Of a DNA stretch of 64,000 nucleotides, positions 8,514 through 15,689 are shown in pieces. Within the stretch, counting starts at the first letter, position 1; the number at the start of each line of letters is the position of its first letter. This DNA is from Streptomyces spectabilis. Lineage in GTDB: Bacteria; Actinomycetota; Actinomycetes; Streptomycetales; Streptomycetaceae. The notes under the pieces are model-generated. The model made no database searches. It had not been told where the DNA came from and was given only the letters and a program-made list of their open reading frames with translations. Location of the stretch: positions 3,916,501 through 3,980,500 of the forward strand of contig NZ_CP023690.1 in assembly GCF_008704795.1 (NCBI RefSeq). Direction: 5' to 3'. The translations under genes were made by a program, and so were the position numbers.

Positions 8514-9481
8514 GCGGCTTGAGATTCGTGGATGTCTGCTCCGGCGGCGGAGGGCTGGCCCTCGGGCTGGAACAGGCCGGCTTCCAACCGGTCCTGCTCC
8601 TGGACGAGAAGCAGGTCGCCTGTGAAACGCTGCGGACGAACAGGCCCGCGTGGAACGTCCTCCAGACGGATCTCCAGGACTTCAATCCGGTCGACCACCA
8701 GCAAACGTACGACGTCGACCTGCTCTCCGCCGGCCTCCCTCGGGTGAAGTCCTCAGCGACCGCGAAGCGCGTCGAGACCGGCGCCGAGCTGCGCCTCCTC
8801 GAGGCCACCGTCTACCTGGCCCACGCCGTACAACCCCGAGCTCTCCTGATCGAGAACGTCCCGGGTCTCGTGGACAGTGAGGCGTTCGACGAGGTGCGCT
8901 CCTTCATTCAGGGGGAGCTCGAGCACCTCGGCTACGGCTTCAGCTGGTTCATCCTCAACGCACAGGATTTCGGTGTTCCGCAGGACCGCAAGCAGGGCGT
9001 GCTCGTCGCCCTGAAGAAGCAGTACTTCGGCAGGTTCCAGCCGCCCACGTCGACGGTGACGCGTTACACGACGGCGGGAGAGGCACTTCACCCCTCGATG
9101 TCGGCGCGAGGCTGGACGGGCACCGACGACTGGGCGAAACAAGCGGACCAGGTGGCTCCGACCCTGGTCGGCGGCTCGGACAAGCGAGGAGGCGCCGATC
9201 TCGGGCTGACCGGCTCCAAAAGGGCGTGGGCCCGCATGGGAATCAACGGCGGCGCGCTGGCCGACGAGGTACCCGGACCGGACGGCGAACAGGAATCGGA
9301 CAATTCCGGCTCTTCTCTGAAGAAGCTCACGGTGGACCAAGCAGCCGTCCTCCAGGCCTTTCCCACTGACTGGATCTTCGCCGGAAAGAAGACGGCCCGC
9401 TATCGCCAGATCGGGCACGCCTCTCCACCACCTGTCGGCAAGGCCTTGGGGACATCGATCGCCGATGCCCTGCAGGGCTGA
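8510..9481 (+). CDS. C5-cytosine methyltransferase-like protein without catalytic Cys
   Basis: A 323-aa protein with the C5-methyltransferase fold. It has the SAM-binding motif I (FVDVCSGGGGLALGL, residues 6-20), motif VI IENV (114-117), DFGVPQDRK (motif VIII) and a motif-X-like region QIGHASPPPVGKAL. Motif IV, usually PCQ or PCP with the nucleophilic Cys, reads AGLPRVKSSATAKR (74-87), so the Cys is Arg. Motif IX/X residues also differ (QIGH for QIGN). The frame is intact with no sign of decay. It may be a partner subunit for the next methyltransferase, a DNA reader, or an enzyme with other chemistry. GTG 8510 overlaps the vsr stop. Confidence 0.85.
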   Translation: MSGLRFVDVCSGGGGLALGLEQAGFQPVLLLDEKQVACETLRTNRPAWNVLQTDLQDFNPVDHQQTYDVDLLSAGLPRVKSSATAKRVETGAELRLLEATVYLAHAVQPRALLIENVPGLVDSEAFDEVRSFIQGELEHLGYGFSWFILNAQDFGVPQDRKQGVLVALKKQYFGRFQPPTSTVTRYTTAGEALHPSMSARGWTGTDDWAKQADQVAPTLVGGSDKRGGADLGLTGSKRAWARMGINGGALADEVPGPDGEQESDNSGSSLKKLTVDQAAVLQAFPTDWIFAGKKTARYRQIGHASPPPVGKALGTSIADALQG

Positions 9482-9543
9482 CCGGCTGCGAAGACTCTCC
9501 CATCGGCTCTCCCGTGCGGACCTGAGCACCACCCGCCGCCGGC

Positions 9544-9557
9544 TACACTTCAATCCC
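9544..9557 (+). promoter_or_regulatory. Likely leaderless promoter of second methyltransferase
   Basis: TACACT at 9544-9549 is a good actinomycete -10 hexamer and ends 8 bases before ATG 9558. No ribosome-binding sequence precedes the ATG. The transcript would begin at or within a few bases of the start codon, so this methyltransferase can be expressed apart from vsr. Confidence 0.45.
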
Positions 9558-10781
9558 ATGACCCCCGCACCTGACCGACCTCTCCGGCCTGCAGATTTCC
9601 GTATCGTGGATCTGTTTGCCGGCCCCGGCGGCCTCGACATCGCCGCCACGGTCATGGGAGTGGAGTCCATCGGGGTGGAGTGGGACGACCCGACACGCAC
9701 CACCCGTGCAGCGGCCCGCCTGCGGACCACGGAGGAGAAGGACGTCGCGAACCTCGGCCCCTGCGATGCGGAGGTCGAGGATGCGAACGTGCTCACGGGG
9801 GGGCCCCCGTGCCAGTCCTTCTCGGTCGCGGGAAACCGCGAGGGACACAAAGCGCTGGAGGACGTCAAGCGGCTGGCCACGCGTCTGAGTGGGCACGAGA
9901 CCGTGGCCTCCTTCGAAGCTGCCTGGAAAGAGGTCAAGGCCGAGACCGACGCCATGTCGGACGAACGCACAGGTCTCGTGCTCCAGCCACTCCGTTGGAT
10001 CATGGAAGCCAAGCTCAAGCGCGGTAGACCGTACGACGTCATCCTCCTGGAACAGGTGCCGACGGTTCTGCCCGTGTGGAAGCACTACGTCCACATCCTC
10101 CGGGACGCCGGCTATGCCGCTGACGCCCACGTCCTCCACTCCGAGGACTTCGGCGTCCCTCAGACCCGCCGTCGCGCCGTACTGATCGCCCGGTACGCGC
10201 CGGAGAGCAGCACCAAGACCGTGGAGTTCCCCCGACCGACCCATCAGCGGTACCGTCCGGGGGCCGAGCGTCTTCCCGAGCGGAAGGAGCCCGAGCAGGA
10301 CCAGCAGGCAGCCCTGTTCGCGCGCCCCGAGGCTGACGATCCCATCGAGCGCTGGACGGCGATGCAGGACGTCCTGCTCGACCGCCCCGCCGACTTCGTC
10401 GTGGTCTCCAACTACGGCTCCGGCGGTGACCCCAAGAAGCGCGGCCGGCGTACGTCCGAGGAACCCTCGGCCACTGTCACCGGCAAGATCCGGCGTAACC
10501 GCGTCTACCTTCTGAAGGAGACGAAGTCCGGCTCGAAGGAGATGGGGGAGGAGCTCGACCGACTGGATTTCAAGGAAGCGGGCCTTCTTCAGTCCTTCCC
10601 CGCCGCATATCCCTGGCGATCGACGGATGTGGCCCAGCAGATCGGCAATGCCATTCCGCCGCGTCTTTCTCTGCACATCCTGAGCTGTGCGCTCGGGTTC
10701 GGGCGACCGGACCGTGACCTGCTCGACAGGCTGAGGGAGTGGCGGCCCCCGGCTGACGACGACTCCGCCGGGAGCGACTGA
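9558..10781 (+). CDS. dcm: DNA cytosine-5 methyltransferase
   Basis: A 407-aa C5-cytosine methyltransferase. Motif I is IVDLFAGPGGLDIAA (16-30), motif IV GGPPCQSFSVAGNR contains the catalytic Cys (about 85), motif VIII is VPQTRRRAVLIAR and motif X is QIGNAIPPRLS. Motif VI reads EQV where most family members have ENV. An unusual segment of about 65 residues with many charges follows motif IV. ATG 9558 is chosen because homology starts there and a -10 precedes it. It may supply self-marking DNA methylation for the island. The target site cannot be read. It ends 22 bp from the convergent operon. Confidence 0.93.
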   Translation: MTPAPDRPLRPADFRIVDLFAGPGGLDIAATVMGVESIGVEWDDPTRTTRAAARLRTTEEKDVANLGPCDAEVEDANVLTGGPPCQSFSVAGNREGHKALEDVKRLATRLSGHETVASFEAAWKEVKAETDAMSDERTGLVLQPLRWIMEAKLKRGRPYDVILLEQVPTVLPVWKHYVHILRDAGYAADAHVLHSEDFGVPQTRRRAVLIARYAPESSTKTVEFPRPTHQRYRPGAERLPERKEPEQDQQAALFARPEADDPIERWTAMQDVLLDRPADFVVVSNYGSGGDPKKRGRRTSEEPSATVTGKIRRNRVYLLKETKSGSKEMGEELDRLDFKEAGLLQSFPAAYPWRSTDVAQQIGNAIPPRLSLHILSCALGFGRPDRDLLDRLREWRPPADDDSAGSD

Positions 10782-10803
10782 AGGCGCCGTCCGACCAGAG
10801 TCG

Positions 10804-11676
10804 TCAGTCTTCACCGTCCTCGTCCGCCACTCGGCCGCGCACCGGCGCATCGGCGAACAGCTCCGCGAAGTGGTCGGCCAGCAACTCCACCGAGCTGCCG
10901 GGGGCCCGCTCCTCGTTCGGTCCCTCCGGGAGCATCCTGCGGGGCACCGGCCCGGCCGACTCGGATGCCTCGATCCACTCCTGTCCCGGAAGTCCGTCAC
11001 GCTCGACGTCCGGAGCGATGACGTCGTACATCAGGGTGGCCGCGGAGGCGTTGACCGCCTTCCCCAAGGCGTTCACTTCACGGCCCGTCGTCACCGCACC
11101 CGTCTCCATCAGCCGCACCATGGCCAGCGCCGTGGGTCGGTGGTCGATGACATCGAGGCGGAGGAGGGTGTTGGGCACGTCCTGAACACCACAGGCCGTG
11201 ACGACGGGCCGATAGTCAGGGCCGTTCCGGAAGAGCTCCGCCATCCACCAGAGTCGAGCGAAGGCTTGTGTGTCCGCGGGCCCACGGAACCGACCGGCCG
11301 CCACCTTCGAGCGTTTACCATGCCGCCAGACGACGTAGTCCGGGGCGATTCCCAGAGCAAGGTGGTTCCACAGTCTTCGGTCGGCGGCTTCCCTGCGGCT
11401 CAGCCGCAGTGTGGCGTGCAGCCGAGGAGCGAGCCAGGCGTCCGCCTGGGTCGGCTTCCCGCCCTCGTACTCGTGCATCGCGTCTTCGACGAGCTCCCTC
11501 AACGGTCCCGACGCGGTGCGAGCTCCCTCGTGGGGCAAGGGTTCCACGACCTTGTCGAGCGCTATGGCAGGGACGCCCTCCTTCCCGTTGAGCAGCCCGT
11601 CCGTGATGTACTGCGCCGCATTGAGATCGGAGAGCAGCGCCAAACGCTCAGGAACATAGGCCGGTTTGTGGATCAT
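10804..11676 (-). CDS. Unknown defence-island protein (DUF6339-like?)
   Basis: A 290-aa soluble protein, mainly helical in character, with no motif that I can assign firmly. The start (ERLALLSDLNAAQYITDGLLNGKEG) resembles from memory the DUF6339 family, which occurs near methyltransferases and ATPases; this is a weak link. It contains a Trp/Arg-rich middle (RRLWNHLALGIAPDYVVWRHG) and an acidic C-terminus ending VADEDGED. ATG 11676 overlaps the stop of the upstream gene (ATGA) and has a GGGGG-containing ribosome site. It is the last gene of the XRE-GHKL operon. Confidence 0.6.
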   Translation of the reverse strand: MIHKPAYVPERLALLSDLNAAQYITDGLLNGKEGVPAIALDKVVEPLPHEGARTASGPLRELVEDAMHEYEGGKPTQADAWLAPRLHATLRLSRREAADRRLWNHLALGIAPDYVVWRHGKRSKVAAGRFRGPADTQAFARLWWMAELFRNGPDYRPVVTACGVQDVPNTLLRLDVIDHRPTALAMVRLMETGAVTTGREVNALGKAVNASAATLMYDVIAPDVERDGLPGQEWIEASESAGPVPRRMLPEGPNEERAPGSSVELLADHFAELFADAPVRGRVADEDGED

Positions 11677-12668
11677 GCGTCCGCCCCCTGGTGAAGTCGG
11701 TCCAGGCCACGGATCGCGGTGGACAGGGCCTTGGGCATCTGGGCCCTCTGTGTGGCGGCGAAATGGATACGGGGCTGGAGATCGATCCATCCGGATGCTC
11801 CGGCGCGTCGTCGATGGACCTCGCCCAAGGCCTCCTCGAGCGGTCGACCGGGCATGACGTCCGGGAGCATCTCGCGGAGCACTTCGCCCCGCCAGTCGTG
11901 GGAGAAGAGTGGCGTACCGTCCTCCTCGATCTCCAGGTCACCGATGGCGACGTGAAACACGGCGGTCCACACGTCCGTGCGCATCTGGGCGAGCATCAGG
12001 TCACGAACCAGCCCCTCGGCTGCGGATCCGGCGCCGGACAACAGGTCCGTGAGGCCCTCGAAGTCGGTGTTCACATGGACGGCCGCCACGTCACCGGAGG
12101 TGTCCACGATCCAGGGCACCCCCTTGAAGGGCTGCAGCCACTGCGGCCCCTTGCTGAAGCTGACTTCGACGACGTCGAGCTCGCGTTGCCGCTTGGGCGC
12201 CCTGGCGGACAGGTCGACGATCCAGTCCTTCTGCGAAGTGGCGATGACACGTCCGGCGACACCGTCGGTCCTGGCGACCACGTGGACGTTCAGAGAAGCG
12301 CGGTCGAGGTGATCGGCACGCCACACGTCCATGGAGCCGGTCCACTCCCGCCCGCTCTCCGTGCTGGGCTCCAGAGGAACGACTGTTCGCGCATTGGTGG
12401 CCCCTTCCGCCAGCACTGCGACGACCGACACATCGGACCAGGGGCCATCGGGGTCCGTGGCCTTGCTCGGAACGGTGGCCGAGAGCTTCAGACGTGCGCT
12501 CTCCCAGTCGTCGCGCTCGGTCCCGCCGAGAGCGACCACCTGCTCGACGGCGGAGAACGCCTTGACGTCGAGTGGTTCCCGACTCTCGCCCGGGGCCTTC
12601 AGTTCCACAGCGGTCACGCGTAGTGACACGCGGCCGGAGAGACGTGGGTACGGATAGGCCCTCATCAC
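11673..12668 (-). CDS. Unknown defence-island protein
   Basis: A 331-aa soluble protein that I do not recognise. The first 130 residues look beta-rich (SGRVSLRVTAVELKAPGE, RLKLSATVPSKATD, VSVVAVLAEG, LNVHVVARTDG); the rest mixes strands and helices (ELDVVEVSFSKGPQWLQPF, WIDLQPRIHFAATQRAQMP). No catalytic signature is clear. GTG 12668 overlaps the stop of the XRE-GHKL gene by 4 bp (GTGA), with a GGGGGAC ribosome site; an ATG 3 bases on is an alternative. Tight overlaps on both sides mean it acts together with the GHKL ATPase and the following protein, probably in a complex. Confidence 0.6.
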   Translation of the reverse strand: MMRAYPYPRLSGRVSLRVTAVELKAPGESREPLDVKAFSAVEQVVALGGTERDDWESARLKLSATVPSKATDPDGPWSDVSVVAVLAEGATNARTVVPLEPSTESGREWTGSMDVWRADHLDRASLNVHVVARTDGVAGRVIATSQKDWIVDLSARAPKRQRELDVVEVSFSKGPQWLQPFKGVPWIVDTSGDVAAVHVNTDFEGLTDLLSGAGSAAEGLVRDLMLAQMRTDVWTAVFHVAIGDLEIEEDGTPLFSHDWRGEVLREMLPDVMPGRPLEEALGEVHRRRAGASGWIDLQPRIHFAATQRAQMPKALSTAIRGLDRLHQGADA

Positions 12669-14788
12669 TTGTCCCCCTTGCCCGTTCGCAGCTCGACGAC
12701 AAGGCTGCTGAGCGTGCTCTTGACCGGGTGGGTCGTCACATCGGTGACGCCGCTGAAGGTCGCTCTCCGCGCTCCGCCGGTGAAGTGCAGTACCCCGTCC
12801 ACCACTTCACAGTTGTGCACCGCTGCGAGTTCCGACCACGCCAGTACCGGCTTCGGCCCCGACCGCACGGCCAACTTGGCAACCGGAACCAGGGGCCAGG
12901 AGTCACCGCCCGCCGGGATCTTCACCTCGGCGGTGATGCACCAGGCGCCGCCATCGCCGATGTGGGCGTGCAACTCGTCCAGCGTCGGCAGACCGGCGAC
13001 CGTCGCGGGCCGCACCGCACGCTTGCCGCCGACCGCCAGTCGCTTGCGGATCCGTTCGGCGCTCGTGCGTCGCTTCTCCTTGGGCGCCGCCACGAGTTCG
13101 CGCACGGCCTTGTGGGTCTCCTGGACCAGGGACCCGATCCGTCGGTACGCGGAGGGCGAGTAACGCGTCCGCAGTTCGTCCGTCTGCCCCCACTTGTCGT
13201 GCTCGGGCGGCTCTGACGCGCGCAGGAAGGTCTCGGCCTCGTCGGCGAAGGGCGCCCCGTCACCGGCGGCGTGTCCGGCAAGCAGCACAGCCTGGAAGGG
13301 GTCGGTACCGATGGGCAGGTTCGGGACCGGTTTCATCCTGACCGTCATGCGGTTGCCCCTCATCGTCGTCAGGGTGTTCAGCACCCCGTCGTCGTCTTCG
13401 GCCTCCGTCACGAGGAGCACTGCCCGGTGCTCCCCTCCGCTCCTCCGCTCCTCCCGGCCGGGCACGCTCAACGGCACGGTGGTCATGACCACTTGGCCCG
13501 CCCCCTTCTCCGTCAGGCGTTCCACCGTCGTGCCGTCCAGGAAGGCCTGCAGTGCGCGGGTGCGCGAAGGTTGTGAGGCCCTGGGGTCCACGCGCTCCTC
13601 CGCGATGACCTCCGCCCCGTTGCGCAGCGTTCGCACGGATGCCTCCAGGAGTGGCCGACGGCCCGCACCGGAGGTCATGGCGGCCCAGAAGTTCCGCTCG
13701 AGAGCCTGGACGAGCCGCCCATGCATGCGGTGCACACTGTCGTCGTCCGCCACCCCGTCACCTTCGGACGACGTGGCATCGATGAGGCTGGCGACGTCGT
13801 GGGCACCGACGATCAGGAACGACGTGCCGGGTTCGTCGCCCTCACGCGTGAGGCGCAGCTGTTCGACGATCCCCTCGTCGGCCCACCAGGAGCGGGCGAC
13901 GTCGGCTCCTTCCACGTGGGGATCCGGCCTGCCGAACCAGGCAGGCCCGGCCCACGCCTTGCCGTCGACCTCACGCCACGGCAGATCGAGACGTCCGATG
14001 AGCCGTCCCTCCGTGCGCCCCTCGTGCGGCTCGTGCAGGGTGGAGTTGACCAGCACGAGGCCGAGTCGGCTGGCCGCCCAGAGCGTGGCCTTTCCCAGAC
14101 CGTACGAACCACCGGCGTGCCTTCCCGACTTGTGACTGTCGAGCTGACGTCGCATGACGGCCGCGAAACGACCATCTTCGTAGTCATCGCCGGTCAGACC
14201 ATGCGCGTTGTAGTCATCGACCCGCAGAAGGACCAGTCGGTCCCGCGTGTTCATGTCGCGGAGACCAGCGGAGATGGCCTGCCCCACCTTCTGGTCCTGC
14301 GACGCCGCAGCCTCGTAGTGCGGGACGAGTTCCTCCCAGCGGATCGCCCGGCGGAATCGAGCCAGGGTCTCCCCTGTCAGCTCGTCCAGCGTGTATCGGA
14401 CACGCACCGGTCGTCCGCCGTCGACGATGCGTTCGTCGAGGCTGTTCTGGGTGGCTTCGCGGGCCAACGCCGACACATCGGCCTCGAACGCGAAGGCCGC
14501 CGGGTTGCCGAACTCCCGACCCCCGTCGAGGGGTGCGGGCCGGTGATACCAAGCAACGGGTCGACCGACGAGGGTGTCCGTAGTGCGATTACGCACCGTG
14601 CCGAGATCCGTACCGAGAGCTTCCGCGATCTTCCTGATCGTCTCGTCGCGCGGTCTCGCCCGCCCGGTGATCCAGGCCGAAACCGCAGCACGCGTCACTC
14701 CCACGGAGGTCGCCAGCTCCGTCTGCGTCCTCCCGGCCATCCTCAACTGCCGGGCCAGCCAAGGCCCGAAGTCTTCCCCACCGTCCAC
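12665..14788 (-). CDS. XRE-type HTH fused to GHKL ATPase
   Basis: A 707-aa protein. Residues about 8-60 form an XRE/Cro helix-turn-helix (MAGRTQTELATSVGVTRAAVSAWITGRARP). A GHKL (Hsp90/MutL-type) ATPase follows: N-box ALAREATQNSLDE (about 107-119), LLRVDDYNAHGL (G1-like, about 188-199) and GGSYGLGKATLW (G2, about 226-237). The C-terminal 400 residues are not recognised. GTG 14788 is preferred because AGGAG lies 8 bases upstream; a TTG at 14848 would add 20 residues. The HTH suggests it binds the nearby palindromes and controls the island. The GHKL part could sense or remodel DNA-bound complexes. It is the first gene of a coupled three-gene operon. Confidence 0.82.
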   Translation of the reverse strand: MDGGEDFGPWLARQLRMAGRTQTELATSVGVTRAAVSAWITGRARPRDETIRKIAEALGTDLGTVRNRTTDTLVGRPVAWYHRPAPLDGGREFGNPAAFAFEADVSALAREATQNSLDERIVDGGRPVRVRYTLDELTGETLARFRRAIRWEELVPHYEAAASQDQKVGQAISAGLRDMNTRDRLVLLRVDDYNAHGLTGDDYEDGRFAAVMRRQLDSHKSGRHAGGSYGLGKATLWAASRLGLVLVNSTLHEPHEGRTEGRLIGRLDLPWREVDGKAWAGPAWFGRPDPHVEGADVARSWWADEGIVEQLRLTREGDEPGTSFLIVGAHDVASLIDATSSEGDGVADDDSVHRMHGRLVQALERNFWAAMTSGAGRRPLLEASVRTLRNGAEVIAEERVDPRASQPSRTRALQAFLDGTTVERLTEKGAGQVVMTTVPLSVPGREERRSGGEHRAVLLVTEAEDDDGVLNTLTTMRGNRMTVRMKPVPNLPIGTDPFQAVLLAGHAAGDGAPFADEAETFLRASEPPEHDKWGQTDELRTRYSPSAYRRIGSLVQETHKAVRELVAAPKEKRRTSAERIRKRLAVGGKRAVRPATVAGLPTLDELHAHIGDGGAWCITAEVKIPAGGDSWPLVPVAKLAVRSGPKPVLAWSELAAVHNCEVVDGVLHFTGGARRATFSGVTDVTTHPVKSTLSSLVVELRTGKGDK

Positions 14789-15228
14789 TGCCGCCACTCC
14801 TAGCTGCTGCCAGCATCGGGGCCCCACCCTACCAGCGCTGTTTGACAAACGGTGCCTTGTATAAGGTTAATTGACAGGCCGATCCGCCCTCGGGAGGATC
14901 GACGGCAGCACGATCCGCACCAATGGCGAGCCTTGCCCGTTTCGTCCCACTGGGCCGTCGGTCACCCCGAGCGGCCAGCTCCAGGCACACCAGATCGCCC
15001 CGCGACCGCCACAGCCCACCGTCGGAACGTGATTGCGTTCCTTTTCCTCAAAGCCCTTGCGACGGCGACAAGGTCAACCCTAGGGTCCTTTGTGCAGAAA
15101 TATCTGCCGCCTCACGGGCATCCCGCGGAGAGGGATTTCGCCACGCCCTCCTTTCCGTATGCACCTTCGCAGAATGCGCCGCACCGCACCACCCGAAGCA
15201 CTTCCATTCCGAGAGGATGAGGATTCCC
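14789..15228. promoter_or_regulatory. Divergent control region of the defence island
   Basis: This 440-bp region lies between the minus-strand XRE-GHKL operon and the plus-strand helicase operon. Near 14840-14876 it is AT-rich: a perfect palindrome GTTTG-A-CAAAC (14840-14850), a second TTGACA (14871-14876, 29 bp from the first) and CCTTGTATAAGG (14855-14866), whose outer arms are inverted. These are plausible sites for the XRE-type protein. The TTGACA to TATAAG spacing is only 12 bp, so a simple sigma-70 promoter is not proved. From 14890 to 15210 no convincing gene is seen; a long frame exists but lacks a ribosome site and family-like sequence. Confidence 0.5.
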
Positions 15229-15579
15229 GTGACCCACTCCTTCGAAGACGATCCCGTGCTGAAAATGATGCGCGACTTCGTGACCCGGTACGACTCCCTC
15301 GCAGGCGAGGAGAGCAAGGCCGCATTCCTGACCGACCAGCACATCACGTTCGGAGTGGTTCAGACCTATCGGAAGCTGCTCGACATCATGGATCGCAGGG
15401 CGGCCGCCCTTCCGGGCACCTCGGCCGCTTCCTCGATCCGTCGCCGCCGTCGCACGCGGCGTGCCCTGACGGCCCCGCCCGGGCGTCCCGGCATCCGTAG
15501 CCGTTCGCCCCGCAAACGCCCCGGCGGCCGCCGTGTCACCCTCGTCATCACGCTGGACATCGACCTCGACACGCCGTAG
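15229..15579 (+). CDS. Small unknown protein with basic tail
   Basis: A 116-aa protein unknown to me. The first 64 residues are acidic and helical (FEDDPVLKMMRDFVTRYDSLAGEESKAAFLTDQ, QTYRKLLDIMDRRAAAL). Residues about 70-100 are very Arg-rich (SIRRRRRTRRALTAPPGRPG, RKRPGGRR), and the end returns to VTLVITLDIDLDTP. The basic stretch could bind nucleic acid. GTG 15229 is chosen because AGGA lies 5 bases upstream; ATG 15217 is an alternative. It is the first gene of the plus-strand operon, 110 bp before the giant helicase gene, so it may be a system subunit or regulator. Confidence 0.5.
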   Translation: MTHSFEDDPVLKMMRDFVTRYDSLAGEESKAAFLTDQHITFGVVQTYRKLLDIMDRRAAALPGTSAASSIRRRRRTRRALTAPPGRPGIRSRSPRKRPGGRRVTLVITLDIDLDTP

Positions 15580-15689
15580 AAACCCCCTGGCCACCGGCCT
15601 GCGCGGTCACCCTCGCCGAGCTCGCCGGTCGTGTCCGTAGCGCGGCACGGCCGGCGCCCACCGCCGCCGATCACAGAAACGGATACCTG

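Noticed and set aside
8510..9481. Methyltransferase pseudogene
   Set aside because: The frame is complete, overlaps vsr correctly and keeps most motifs; only the catalytic motif differs, so it is treated as an intact variant.
14842..14865. Sigma-70 promoter TTGACA...TATAAG on the + strand
   Set aside because: The spacer is only 12 bp; normal spacing is 16-18. Kept only as possible protein sites.
14923..15228. N-terminal extension of the small protein at 15229
   Set aside because: The extra 100 residues are Pro/Arg/His-rich without pattern and have no ribosome site, as expected for non-coding GC-rich DNA.
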